Positions 1 through 8,305 of a stretch of DNA of 64,000 bases are shown here, one piece after another. Position 1 is the stretch's first letter; each line of letters begins with the position of its first letter. A program made the position numbers and the translations under genes. The DNA is from Cellulomonas sp. KH9 (GTDB taxonomy: Bacteria > Actinomycetota > Actinomycetes > Actinomycetales > Cellulomonadaceae). The stretch covers positions 372,001-436,000 of the forward strand of contig NZ_FOSE01000003.1 of assembly GCF_900114185.1 (NCBI RefSeq). Direction: 5' to 3'. The notes under the pieces were generated by a model. It made no database searches and was not told the DNA's origin. It worked only from the letters and a program-made list of their open reading frames with translations.

Positions 1-1895
1 GACCGGCGGGGACGGGCGCGCACGCGCCGCTCGGGGGCGACGGCGTGCACCACCGCACCGCGGGCGTCCTCGGCGACGGGCGCCAGGCCGCGAGCCCGCA
101 GGGCCTCCAGCAGCTCGGCCGGCGACGCGTCGGCGACCAGCACCGTCGGGGCCAGCAGCCGGGGCCGCAGCGACGCCAGCCGCGGGTCGTCGGCCAGGCC
201 CGCCAGCAGCGCGGGGTCGTCGGCCCGCACGTACGACGACGCCGCACCGGCCCGCAGCCGCCCGTGGCGGCGCGCCACGTCCCGCACCAGGTACTCCAGG
301 GGCTGCGGCACGCGGCCGCGCGCGGCGGCACCGAGCCGCGTCAGCAGGTCGTCGGCCGTGGTGCCCGCGTCGAGCGCACGCAGCACCGAGTCGGCGGTGA
401 ACCGCACGGTGACGGCGCCGCCGCGCGACTCCACGTCGGCGGCGAGCTCCAGCAGGTCCTCCAGGTCCGGCGAGGGTCGCCCGGGCACCACGCCCGTGAG
501 GTCGCCCTGCAGCAGGATCTCGTCGACCGGGGCGGGGAGGTCCGCCGCGAGGGCCTCGCCGGCGTCCTCGTCGGCCACGAGCGCCCGGCCGGCCGACGCG
601 AGCGCGCCGGCACCCACGACGCCGAGCCTCCCGGCCTCGACGAGCACGGCCTCGATCGCGGACAGCGGCGGCACCGACCGCGGCGAGCGCCAGCGCAGCG
701 CCTCGTGGACGTCGTCCGCGGTCAGGGCGGCACCGCGCGGTGCCGACGCGAGCACGTCCAGCACGGCGCGCCGCAGCCGCGGCACCCACGGTCGGGTCAG
801 CTCGGGGTCGAGGGCGGCGCGCCGGGTGCCGCGGTCGTCCCGCTCACCGACCAGCCACGGGGTGCGTGCCGACGTCAGCCACGCCCGCGCGAGCGTCGCC
901 CAGCGGGGTGCGACGTCCTGCGCGGCCCACACGTCGGCCTCCAGGGTCGGGACGAACGACGGGCTCTCCTCGCCGTCGTCGGCCAGCAGGCCCGCGGTCG
1001 CCGCCGTCTCGACGAGCCACGCCGCGTGCGTGTCGTCGACGTCGAGCGCCTGCGCGGTGCGGCGCAGGTCGCGGGCGCCCAGGCCGCCGGCGCGCAGCAC
1101 ACCGGGCGGGGACTGCTCCCACCGGGTCAGCAGCTGACGCACCAGGCGCACGGTCTGCTCGGCGGCGCGCGCGGACTCGGCGGCCACGACGCCGGCGTCG
1201 CGGACCGGGGCGTCGGCGAACGCGGGGGCGAGGGCCGGTGCCCGGTGGGTGCGCCCGGCGCGCAGCGCGAGCGCGACCCGGCGCGGCAGCAGCACGTGCC
1301 GCTCGTCGGCGCGGGTCAGCAGCCCGTGCCCGACCAGCCACGTCACGGTGTCCGCGGCCGCGGTGCCCGGCGGCGGGACGAGCCCCACGGCCGGGCCCCA
1401 CGTCAGCGCGTCCAGCACGGACGTGGCACCGGGCGGGGCGTCGACCAGGTCGGCCAGGGGGTCGCCCGGTGCGTCGTCGTCACCGGTACCCGGCGGTGCG
1501 AGGCCGGCCACGGAGGCTCCCAGCGCGTCGGTCACGCCGGGCGTGACGTGCAGGGTGCCGTCGTCGTCGGGCCACAGCAGCGCGAGCGCGACGGCGTCCT
1601 GGACGGCCCGCGCCACCCGGGGCGCGTCGTCCGGGGCGGCGCCGACCGCGGCCTGCACCTGCGCCGTCGTGGGCGGGCCGACCGTCGAGGTCAGCACCAC
1701 GACGGACTCGAGCACCTGCAGGACCAGTGCGTCGACCCAGGTCAGCGCCCGGTCCAGGCTCGACCGGCTGGTGGCCCGCGCGGCGAGCGACGCGAGCGTC
1801 GCGGGGTGCGGTGTGGCCAGGTCGGGCCGGCGCACGAGCAGCGCGACGAGCTCGTCGTCGCTGCGTGCGCGCAGGTACCCGGTGAACGTGGCCAT
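1..1895 (-). CDS. Helicase-associated (XPB/Ssl2-like, Helicase_C_3) domain protein, C-terminus cut by window edge
   Basis: Reading leftward from an ATG at 1893-1895, the frame stays open to the window edge, giving about 631 residues without a stop. The N-terminus begins MATFTGYLRARSDDELVALL and continues with a leucine/alanine-rich series of winged-helix-like segments. This is the typical start of actinobacterial proteins that carry a helicase C-terminal (XPB/Ssl2-like) domain but no helicase motor. I see no Walker motifs in the visible part. In many actinobacteria this gene sits beside an XPB-type DEAD/DEAH helicase, so such a gene may lie just beyond the left edge (inference). A role in DNA repair or nucleic-acid binding is plausible but not shown here. 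The start is supported by good coding sequence immediately after it and by the gap to the next minus-strand gene. Confidence 0.75.
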   Translation of the reverse strand, partial: MATFTGYLRARSDDELVALLVRRPDLATPHPATLASLAARATSRSSLDRALTWVDALVLQVLESVVVLTSTVGPPTTAQVQAAVGAAPDDAPRVARAVQDAVALALLWPDDDGTLHVTPGVTDALGASVAGLAPPGTGDDDAPGDPLADLVDAPPGATSVLDALTWGPAVGLVPPPGTAAADTVTWLVGHGLLTRADERHVLLPRRVALALRAGRTHRAPALAPAFADAPVRDAGVVAAESARAAEQTVRLVRQLLTRWEQSPPGVLRAGGLGARDLRRTAQALDVDDTHAAWLVETAATAGLLADDGEESPSFVPTLEADVWAAQDVAPRWATLARAWLTSARTPWLVGERDDRGTRRAALDPELTRPWVPRLRRAVLDVLASAPRGAALTADDVHEALRWRSPRSVPPLSAIEAVLVEAGRLGVVGAGALASAGRALVADEDAGEALAADLPAPVDEILLQGDLTGVVPGRPSPDLEDLLELAADVESRGGAVTVRFTADSVLRALDAGTTADDLLTRLGAAARGRVPQPLEYLVRDVARRHGRLRAGAASSYVRADDPALLAGLADDPRLASLRPRLLAPTVLVADASPAELLEALRARGLAPVAEDARGAVVHAVAPERRVRARPRR

Positions 1896-1929
1896 CCGCA
1901 CCACGATACGTGGGACGGGGCGCAGGGGG

Positions 1930-3165
1930 TCAGTCGGTGCCCTGCTCCTGCGGCGGCGCGGCCGGGTCGGGCGGGGGTGTGGTGGGCTCCCCGGGGGTGT
2001 CGGGGGTGTCGGGCGGGTCGGGTGCGGCGGGTGCGCCGGGGGACGGTGCGGCCGGGGCCGTGGGTGCGGCGGTCGGTGCCGGGTCCGCCGAGCCCGCGCC
2101 CGGGGCTGCCGGTGACGGCGTGTCGCCCCGCGCGGGCGTGCCCGCGGCGGGCCGGCGGGTCGCGGGGACCTGCGCCGCCGGGGGCGCGGGTGCCGGCGTG
2201 GCCTGCGGCGGCGGCGGCGCCGCGTCCTGCCGCACCTGCTCCACGCGGGTCGCGAGCTCCGTGCGGTGCGCGGCGACCTCGCGCAACAGCTGCTCGGTGG
2301 CGGCGGGGGTGGCCGGCTCCGCGTAGGCGTCCAGCCACGCCTGCGCGGCGTCGACGGCCCGGGAGAGGTCCTCGCGCGCCGGGATGTCGGTGCCGTCCGT
2401 GCCCGACCAGGTGGCCCGCGCGACGGCCAGGTCCACCTCGAGCAGGCCGAGCTCCCGCGCCAGCTCGTCGGACCGCGGACCGGGGTCGGCGGCCGGTGCG
2501 GCGGGGGCGCTGCGCTCCACGGGTGGCGGTGCGGTCACCTGCGGTGCTGCGTCGGCGCCGGACGTGAGGGTGGCGGCCGCTGCGGCACCCACCGACATCG
2601 ACAGCACGGCCACCACGGCTGCCAGGCCCGCCACCCGGCCGCGGGGTGCGGCGCGCAGCGGCGCCGGGCGGGGCACCGGGACGGGGGCAGCCCGCAGGGA
2701 CGCGGGTGCGGCGTCCCACATCGAGACGGGCACCGTCCTCGGGCCGGGTGCCTGCGCGGCCGGTGCGGGTGCCGACGGGGACGCCGGGGCGCGGGCGGGC
2801 ACGGTCGGGACGGGCGCCGACGCGGACGTCGGCGCCGATGCCCGCGCGGCCGGTGCGGGTGCGGGCGCCGGTGTCGGTGCGGGTGTGGACAGGGGCGTCG
2901 GAGGCGGTGCGGGTGTCCGCGTCGCCGGGGCCCGCAGCGGCGTCGGCACGACGTCGACCGCGACCGGGGCGCCGGGGCGTCGGGGCAGGGGTCTCGGTGA
3001 CGCGGCGGGGACCGTGCCCACGGCGCCGCCGGCCGCGGGCACGACCGCGGTCGCGGGCACGGGTGCGGGCACCCGCAGCGGTGCGGCGACGGCTGCGGGG
3101 GGCACGGCCGGGCCCGGCGCCGGTGTCGGCGCCGCGGGACGGCCGGCGTCGGCGCTCGAGGACAT
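1930..3165 (-). CDS. Ala/Pro-rich protein with one membrane segment, function unknown
   Basis: This 411-residue protein has three parts. Residues 1 to about 175 are a low-complexity Ala/Pro/Thr/Val cytoplasmic tail. One hydrophobic segment follows around residues 178-200 (AGLAAVVAVLSMSVGAAAAA). The remainder is an outside region with a short helical, charged stretch (about 225-320, rich in Glu, Ala and Leu) and a second Pro/Ala-rich tail. I recognise no enzyme family. The architecture suggests a type II membrane protein with a small extracytoplasmic helical domain held on flexible linkers. It lies 34 bp upstream of the helicase-associated gene on the same strand, so the two may be cotranscribed. 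Low-complexity composition makes homology calls unreliable, but the single long frame and clean membrane segment support a real gene. Confidence 0.6.
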   Translation of the reverse strand: MSSSADAGRPAAPTPAPGPAVPPAAVAAPLRVPAPVPATAVVPAAGGAVGTVPAASPRPLPRRPGAPVAVDVVPTPLRAPATRTPAPPPTPLSTPAPTPAPAPAPAARASAPTSASAPVPTVPARAPASPSAPAPAAQAPGPRTVPVSMWDAAPASLRAAPVPVPRPAPLRAAPRGRVAGLAAVVAVLSMSVGAAAAATLTSGADAAPQVTAPPPVERSAPAAPAADPGPRSDELARELGLLEVDLAVARATWSGTDGTDIPAREDLSRAVDAAQAWLDAYAEPATPAATEQLLREVAAHRTELATRVEQVRQDAAPPPPQATPAPAPPAAQVPATRRPAAGTPARGDTPSPAAPGAGSADPAPTAAPTAPAAPSPGAPAAPDPPDTPDTPGEPTTPPPDPAAPPQEQGTD

Positions 3166-3304
3166 CCGCCCAGGCTAGTGAGCGCGGCGGGCGCGCCCGG
3201 GTGACGTGAGGGGAGGCCGGGCCGCGGAAACCCCCGTTCGGCCTACCCGGACGGGGGTACGACGGCGCAGGAGCGCCCCGCTGGGCCTGTGGCAGGGTGG
3301 CCGC

Positions 3305-4573
3305 ATGGCGCTGGACGAGAGCACGACCCCGGACGAGCGAGCGACCGGCACCGCGCTGGCGGCCCTGCACGAGGAGGCGCGCCGCTCGCTGCCGCGGACC
3401 GCCGCGCTGCGGCACGCGCTGCACCGGGTGCCCGAGCGGGGCCTGGACCTGCCGCTCACGCAGGGGCTGGTCCTGGACGCGCTCGCGGACCTGGACCTCG
3501 AGGTGTCGACCGGGCGGGCGCTGTCCTCCGTCACAGCGGTGCTGCGCGGGGCGCGGCCGGGCCCGGCGGTGCTGCTGCGGGGCGACATGGACGCGCTGCC
3601 CGTCACCGAGGAGTCGGGGGAGCCGTTCACGTCCCAGCACCCCGGCGTGATGCACGCCTGCGGGCACGACCTGCACGTCGCCGGGCTGGTGGGCGCCGCG
3701 CGGCTGCTCGCGGCGCGCCGTGAGCAGATCGCCGGGTCGGTCGTGCTGATGTTCCAGCCCGGCGAGGAGGGTGAGCACGGGGCGCGCCTGATGCTCGAGG
3801 ATGGCGTGCTGGACGCGGCGGGCACGCCCGTCGTCGCGGCGTACGGGGTGCACGTCATGGCCTCGACGCTGCCGCTGGGCGTGGTCGCGTCGCGGCCCGG
3901 GACGTTCATGGCGGCGTCGGACACGGTGCGCGTCACGGTGCACGGGCGCGGCGGGCACGGCTCCAAGCCGTACCTGGCGGCGGACCCGGTGCCGGTCGCG
4001 GCCGAGATGGTGCTGGCGCTGCAGACCATGGTCACGCGGCAGTTCGACGTGTTCGACCCGGTGGTGGTGACGGTCGGCCGGGTCGAGGCGGGCACCAAGG
4101 ACAACGTGATCCCCGACGTGGCCCACCTCGAGGCGACCGTCCGTACGTTCAGTGCGGCGACGCACGCGGCGGTGCCGGAGCGTGTCGCGCGGCTGTGCGA
4201 GCACGTCGCGGCCGCGCACGGCATGCGTGCGACCGTCGACTACGAGCGGGGCTACCCGGTGACCGCCAACGACGCGGACGAGGTGGCGCGCGCCCGCCGG
4301 GTCACGCAGGACGTGCTGGGCGCGGACGCCTGGCAGGACGCACCCGTGCCGGTGCCCGGTGCCGAGGACTTCTCGTACGTGCTGCAGCAGGTGCCGGGCG
4401 CGTTCGTGTTCGTCGGCGCGACGCCCCCGGGCGAGGACTTCCGCACCGCGCCGTACAACCACTCGCCGCGCGCCCGCTTCGACGACGAGGCCCTGGTCGC
4501 GGGCTCCGCGGTGCTGGCCGCGCTCGCGCTCGACCGGCTGGCCGAGGACCAGGGGACCGGCACCGCCCGCTGA
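3305..4573 (+). CDS. M20 family metallopeptidase / amidohydrolase
   Basis: The 422-residue product is a zinc-dependent M20 hydrolase of the IAA-amino acid hydrolase / N-acyl-amino acid deacylase type. These remove acyl or aminoacyl groups in the cytoplasm. Visible motifs are RGDMDALP (92-99), the metal-binding MHACGHD (116-122), QPGEEG (151-156) and, near the C-terminus, a GAEDFSYV block typical of the family. Length is normal. I chose ATG 3305 because family similarity begins soon after it. A CAGGGT -10-like hexamer ends 6 bp before the ATG, compatible with a leaderless transcript. The gene is divergent from the Ala/Pro-rich membrane protein and convergent with the DksA-like gene. Substrate specificity cannot be read from sequence. 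Confidence 0.9.
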   Translation: MALDESTTPDERATGTALAALHEEARRSLPRTAALRHALHRVPERGLDLPLTQGLVLDALADLDLEVSTGRALSSVTAVLRGARPGPAVLLRGDMDALPVTEESGEPFTSQHPGVMHACGHDLHVAGLVGAARLLAARREQIAGSVVLMFQPGEEGEHGARLMLEDGVLDAAGTPVVAAYGVHVMASTLPLGVVASRPGTFMAASDTVRVTVHGRGGHGSKPYLAADPVPVAAEMVLALQTMVTRQFDVFDPVVVTVGRVEAGTKDNVIPDVAHLEATVRTFSAATHAAVPERVARLCEHVAAAHGMRATVDYERGYPVTANDADEVARARRVTQDVLGADAWQDAPVPVPGAEDFSYVLQQVPGAFVFVGATPPGEDFRTAPYNHSPRARFDDEALVAGSAVLAALALDRLAEDQGTGTAR

Positions 4574-4621
4574 CCTCGCAGCGGCGTCCGGCGCCCCGCC
4601 GGTCGGGCGTGCGCGACTCCG

Positions 4622-4960
4622 TCAGGTGTGCGCGATGCAGGTCGTGGCCGTGGGCCGCGCCTCGAGGCGGGCGTCGTCGATGGGCTCCCCGCCCACCACG
4701 CACGTCCCGTACGTGCCGTCCGCCAGCCGCGCCAAGGCCGCGTCGACCTCCGCGAGGCGGCGGTGCGCCCCGTCCGCGAGCGACTCCAGCTGGGCGCGCT
4801 CGAACGCGATCGTCGCGCCCTCCGGGTCGTGCTCGTCGTCCACGTTGGCGTCGCGGGCGGCGTCGACGACGTCCCGGTGGGCGTCACCCAGCCCCGACAG
4901 CCGAGCGACGGCGTCCCGCCGCAGCTCGAGCAGGAGCGCACGTGCCCGGTCGTGTTCCAC
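4622..4960 (-). CDS. TraR/DksA-like zinc-finger protein with incomplete zinc ligands
   Basis: This 112-residue protein has the DksA/TraR layout: a helical, charged N-terminal part (about 1-80) followed by a short C-terminal finger. Family members bind in the secondary channel of RNA polymerase. The finger here reads GTCVVGGEPI, then ARPTATTCIAHT. C87, C108 and H111 are present, but residue 90, normally the second Cys of the CxxC pair, is Gly. The fold may therefore be metal-free or use another ligand. The start is a GTG with a TAGACC hexamer 6 bp upstream and no clear ribosome-binding site, again suggesting a leaderless mRNA. It lies just downstream of the 585-residue membrane protein on the same strand and faces the M20 gene. 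Confidence 0.8.
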   Translation of the reverse strand: MEHDRARALLLELRRDAVARLSGLGDAHRDVVDAARDANVDDEHDPEGATIAFERAQLESLADGAHRRLAEVDAALARLADGTYGTCVVGGEPIDDARLEARPTATTCIAHT

Positions 4961-4994
4961 GGCACCGGTCTACCACCCGGTGGCGACACGCACG

Positions 4995-6752
4995 TCAGGC
5001 GTCGTCCACGACCTCCGACGCCTGACCGACGCGGACGCCGGCGACGCTGCCCGGCGGCAGGCCGTCCCCGGACCCGGGTGCGCCGTCCGGGTCGCCGTAG
5101 GGCCCCGGACCGGGCGCCGCCGCTCCGCCCGTCGGCGCTCCGCCCGGCGTGGCCGTCAGCGCGGCACGCACCCGGGCGTGCGACTCCTGGGCGCCGTCCC
5201 GGTGGCCGGCGATCTCGGCCGTGACGCTCTCGACGCGGGCCTGCAGGCGGTCCGCCTCCCGGCGGACGGCGGCGACGGCACGCGCGGCGCGCTCCGCCTC
5301 GGCGCGCCGGGCGAGGGCGTGCTGCACGCCGCGGGCGCAGGCGGTGACGGTGAGCGCGATCGCGCTCACCGTCAGCAGCCACTGCGCGTCGCCGCGGGTC
5401 ACCGCGGTCGTGAGCCACAGCAGCGCCGCACCGGCCGCCAGGCCGGCCGTCAGCCGGGTGCTGCGCGGTGCAACGGGCGGCGGCGGGGTGGACGCGCGGG
5501 CCAGGGCCTGCGTGGTGCCCTCGACCTCGCCCGCGCCCGCCCGGGCGCGCAGCGTCACACCGGCCGACGTCGCCTCGAGCACGTCCGGCGCGGAGACCTC
5601 GGCCGTGGCGAGCAGCCGGTCGGCCGCCCGCAGGACCCACGGTGCGCACGCGGCCCGCGCGACGTCGCCCACCGGGTCCCGACGCCCCAGGGCGTCGGTG
5701 CGCAGCAGCGGCAGCAGGTCGTCGGCGGGCGCGTCCCACGCCGGGCCGGGTGCGTCGCGGCCGGTGACGACGGCCTCCAGCTCGGCCACCCGGGCCATGA
5801 GGTGCGACTCCTCCTCGGCGCCCTCGTCGATCAGCGCGCGCAGGACGTCGACCAGCTCGGTGACGAGGGGGTCGGGTGCCGGGGCCGCGCCGTCGCCGTC
5901 CCCGGCGGCGTCCGGGCCGGCGGGCGCAGCGGCGGCCGGCGGCGGGGCCAGGAGGTCCCGCAGCCGGCCCAGCCCGTCGGTTCCGCGCCGGACCTCGGCG
6001 ACCTCGGGGGCGCCCGCGACGCTCGACCCGCGGTACGGCTCGCCCTCGAGCTCCTCCGTCCACGCTGCGACCGCGTCCTCGGCCGTCGTGACGGGGACGT
6101 CGGCGACCGCGGCCGCCAGCCGGTCGAGCAGGGCGGTCCGGGCGGCCGGTCCCAGCCGCCCCTCGGCGGCGGCCAGCCACAGCACGCGCTGCGCCCGGGT
6201 CACGGGGCGGGTGGCGTCGAGGGTGCCCAGCGCGTCGGGTGCCCACCGGGCCACCAGGTCCGCGCGCCCGCACGCGGCCCCGGCCACCGTGAGGAACGTG
6301 GCGGTACGGCGCAGGTCGATCGCGGCGGCGCGCCGGGCGGCGGCCTCGTCGTCGGGCCCGAGGGCGGCCACGGCGTCCGCGAGCCAGTAGCCGGGTGCGA
6401 CGGGCGCGCCGGCGACGTCCAGGACGGGTCCGGTGCCCCCGGCCTGCGTGCCGAGCGCGACCAGCCGGGCGCGGGCCGCCTGCCGCACGAGCGCGGGACC
6501 CGCGACCAGGGCGAGCTGGTCGCGCAGGGAGCTCAGCTCGACGAACGCGTCGAAGGCCTCGGACAGCCGGGTCAGGCGGGACTCGATCGACCCCCGCAAC
6601 GACGCCAGGTCGCTGCGCAGGGCGGATGCCGTGCGGTGCTGCGCCTGGAGCGAGTGGTGCAGGTGCTCCAGCTCCCCGGTGAGCTCGGTGATCCGACGCG
6701 ACTGGGCGTGGTCGGACTCCTGGACCCACATGCCGAAGGGGCCATCCGTCAT
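4995..6752 (-). CDS. Coiled-coil and membrane protein of unknown function
   Basis: I do not recognise this 585-residue protein. Residues about 10-70 form a probable coiled coil (regular Leu/Ala/Glu/Arg heptads with many His and Gln). The central 90-270 region is helical and alanine-rich with TPR-like spacing. A Pro/Ala/Gly linker follows (about 270-300), then another helical block. Two hydrophobic segments lie near 440-485 (LTAGLAAGAALLWLTTA and LLTVSAIALTVTACA). A second coiled coil follows at about 488-530, and the C-terminus is a Gly/Pro-rich tail. This suggests a membrane-anchored scaffold with both ends in the cytoplasm. The ATG at 6750-6752 has an AGGAGG-like site upstream (complement of 6763-6769). 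It is divergent from the cold-shock operon across a 189 bp promoter region. Confidence 0.6.
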   Translation of the reverse strand: MTDGPFGMWVQESDHAQSRRITELTGELEHLHHSLQAQHRTASALRSDLASLRGSIESRLTRLSEAFDAFVELSSLRDQLALVAGPALVRQAARARLVALGTQAGGTGPVLDVAGAPVAPGYWLADAVAALGPDDEAAARRAAAIDLRRTATFLTVAGAACGRADLVARWAPDALGTLDATRPVTRAQRVLWLAAAEGRLGPAARTALLDRLAAAVADVPVTTAEDAVAAWTEELEGEPYRGSSVAGAPEVAEVRRGTDGLGRLRDLLAPPPAAAAPAGPDAAGDGDGAAPAPDPLVTELVDVLRALIDEGAEEESHLMARVAELEAVVTGRDAPGPAWDAPADDLLPLLRTDALGRRDPVGDVARAACAPWVLRAADRLLATAEVSAPDVLEATSAGVTLRARAGAGEVEGTTQALARASTPPPPVAPRSTRLTAGLAAGAALLWLTTAVTRGDAQWLLTVSAIALTVTACARGVQHALARRAEAERAARAVAAVRREADRLQARVESVTAEIAGHRDGAQESHARVRAALTATPGGAPTGGAAAPGPGPYGDPDGAPGSGDGLPPGSVAGVRVGQASEVVDDA

Positions 6753-6882
6753 GTCGCACTCCTCCTGTTTGGCCGCGACCCTAGCGACCGGCGGGGTGCG
6801 CGTGGTCCGGGTTCACCCGCACGAGCGCACGTCACGGGGGGTCCACGGTGGTCCGCGGAGCGTGAAGTCGGGCCCGGGCCGG

Positions 6883-6888
6883 TAGCCT
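6883..6888 (+). promoter_or_regulatory. Probable -10 element of the cold-shock operon
   Basis: TAGCCT lies in the divergent intergenic region 6753-6941. It is about 54 bp before the GTG start of the cold-shock gene and would give a leader of roughly 45-50 nt. No strong -35 hexamer is evident. Confidence 0.4.
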
Positions 6889-6941
6889 GGTGACGGTCTG
6901 CGGGAGTGCTCGCGGATGTGTCCGGCGCTGAAGGAGCGGAA

Positions 6942-7325
6942 GTGCCCACCGGCAAGGTCAAGTGGTTCGACACCGAGCGTGGATTCGGCTTCATCGCAGG
7001 CGACGACGGCGGTGAGGTCTTCCTGCACGCCTCCGCGCTGCCCGTGGGGGTCACCGCCCCCAAGCCGGGCACCAAGGTCGAGTTCGGCGTGGCCGACGGC
7101 CGTCGTGGACCCCAGGCCCTGTCCGTGACCGTCCTGGACCCGGTGCCGTCCGTGGTCAAGGCGAGGCGCCCCCCGGCGGACGAGATGGCCGTGGTGGTCG
7201 AGGACCTCATCAAGGTGCTCGACAAGGTCGGCAACGACCTGCGCCGCGGCCGCTACCCCGAGGGTCAGCGTGCCGCGCAGTTCGCGACGCTGCTGCGTGG
7301 CGTGGCCGACAAGCTCGAGGCCTGA
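6942..7325 (+). CDS. Cold-shock domain protein with C-terminal extension
   Basis: The 127-residue product begins with a cold-shock domain (about 1-65): GKVKWFD, the RNP1-like GFGFI and the RNP2-like VFLHAS. It binds single-stranded nucleic acid and acts as an RNA chaperone. Classic CspA proteins stop near residue 70. This one continues with about 60 residues (DEMAVVVEDLIKVLDKVGNDL onward) that look helical and are typical of the longer actinobacterial form found next to DUF3027. The start is the GTG at 6942, with AAGGAG at 6931-6936. An in-frame upstream ATG at 6906 would add unrelated residues and lacks a good site. The stop is followed two bases later by the DUF3027 start, so translation is probably coupled. 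Confidence 0.92.
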   Translation: MPTGKVKWFDTERGFGFIAGDDGGEVFLHASALPVGVTAPKPGTKVEFGVADGRRGPQALSVTVLDPVPSVVKARRPPADEMAVVVEDLIKVLDKVGNDLRRGRYPEGQRAAQFATLLRGVADKLEA

Positions 7326-7327
7326 GC

Positions 7328-8305
7328 GTGGCAGCCGTCAAGGACGCCGTGCTGGAGCGCGCCGTCGACCTCGCGCGCCAGGTCGCGGTCGAGATCGCCG
7401 AGGAGCCCCACGACGTCGGCGAGTACCTGGGTGCCGTGCGTGAGGCGGAGCGGCTGGTGTCGCACCGGTTCGCCTGCACCGCGCGCGGGTACCGCGGCTG
7501 GGCGTGGACCGTCACGGTCGCGCGGGTGCCCCGCGGGCGGACCGCGACGGTCTGCGAGGCGGAGCTGCTGCCCGGCGACGACGCGATCCTGCCGCGCCCG
7601 TGGGTGCCGTGGTCCGAGCGGCTGCGCCCGGGCGACATCGGCCCGGGCGACGTGCTGCCCTTCCGCCCCGACGACCCGCGCCTGGAGCCCGGCTTCACGC
7701 CCACGGGCGACCCCGAGGTCGACGAGGTCGCGATCGACGAGCTCGCGCTGGCGCGCGTGCGGGTGCTGTCGCCGCAGGGCATCTCCGAGGCCGCCGAGCG
7801 CTGGTACCGCGGGTCGCGCGGCCCGGCGACGCCCGGCTCGGTCGCGTCCACCGGTGCGTGCGGGTCGTGCGGGTTCCTCGTCCCCCTGCAGGGGTCGCTG
7901 GGCACGCTGTTCGCGGTCTGCGCCAACGAGTGGTCGCCGGACGACGGCAAGGTCGTCAGCCTGGACCACGGCTGCGGCGCCCACTCGGAGACCGACGTGG
8001 ACCCCGCACCCACCGAGTGGCCCGCGGCGGACCCGCTGCTCGACGAGAACGCGGTCGACGTGCTCGAGCTGCCCGCCCGCGGCGAGCGTGCCGCGGAGGC
8101 CGCGCCTGCGGCGGAGGTCGAGACGGTCGCGGAGGCCGAGCCGGTCGCCGAGGGCGAGCCGGTCGCCGAGGTCGCCGTCACCGAGGTCGTCACCGAGGTC
8201 GCCCTCGGCACCGAGGACGCCTCCGGCACCGAGGACGCCCCCGGCACCGAGGACGCCCCCGACGCCGGCACCGACGCCGACGCGCGACCCGCCGACGGGT
8301 CGTGA
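7328..8305 (+). CDS. DUF3027 domain protein
   Basis: This 325-residue protein matches the actinobacterial DUF3027 family over about residues 1-225. Features include a YRGWAWTV segment, a PWVPWSERLRPGD block, and a CGSCGF motif followed by a second Cys-containing stretch (VCANEWSPDDGKVVSLDHGCG) that together could bind a metal. The C-terminal 100 residues are low-complexity Glu/Ala/Val and include three copies of a six-residue GTEDA(S/P) repeat. The function is unknown. The invariant association with cold-shock and sacsin-like genes suggests a shared stress or nucleic-acid role (inference). It starts with GTG two bases after the cold-shock stop, and its own stop overlaps the next start as GTGA, so the three genes form one operon. 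Confidence 0.85.
   Translation: MAAVKDAVLERAVDLARQVAVEIAEEPHDVGEYLGAVREAERLVSHRFACTARGYRGWAWTVTVARVPRGRTATVCEAELLPGDDAILPRPWVPWSERLRPGDIGPGDVLPFRPDDPRLEPGFTPTGDPEVDEVAIDELALARVRVLSPQGISEAAERWYRGSRGPATPGSVASTGACGSCGFLVPLQGSLGTLFAVCANEWSPDDGKVVSLDHGCGAHSETDVDPAPTEWPAADPLLDENAVDVLELPARGERAAEAAPAAEVETVAEAEPVAEGEPVAEVAVTEVVTEVALGTEDASGTEDAPGTEDAPDAGTDADARPADGS
8207..8260 (+). repeat. Three tandem 18-bp units inside the DUF3027 gene
   Basis: Three near-identical 18-bp units encode GTEDAS, GTEDAP and GTEDAP in the acidic tail of the DUF3027 protein. In-frame length variation here would be tolerated. Confidence 0.8.

Noticed and set aside
45..2567. An 840-codon plus-strand frame opposite the helicase-associated gene.
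   Set aside because: Its translation is Arg/Gly/His-rich without domains and mirrors the codon pattern of the real minus-strand genes. It is an antisense artefact of high GC.
8207..8260. The 18-bp units as a CRISPR-like array.
   Set aside because: They are contiguous without spacers and lie in frame within a protein-coding tail.
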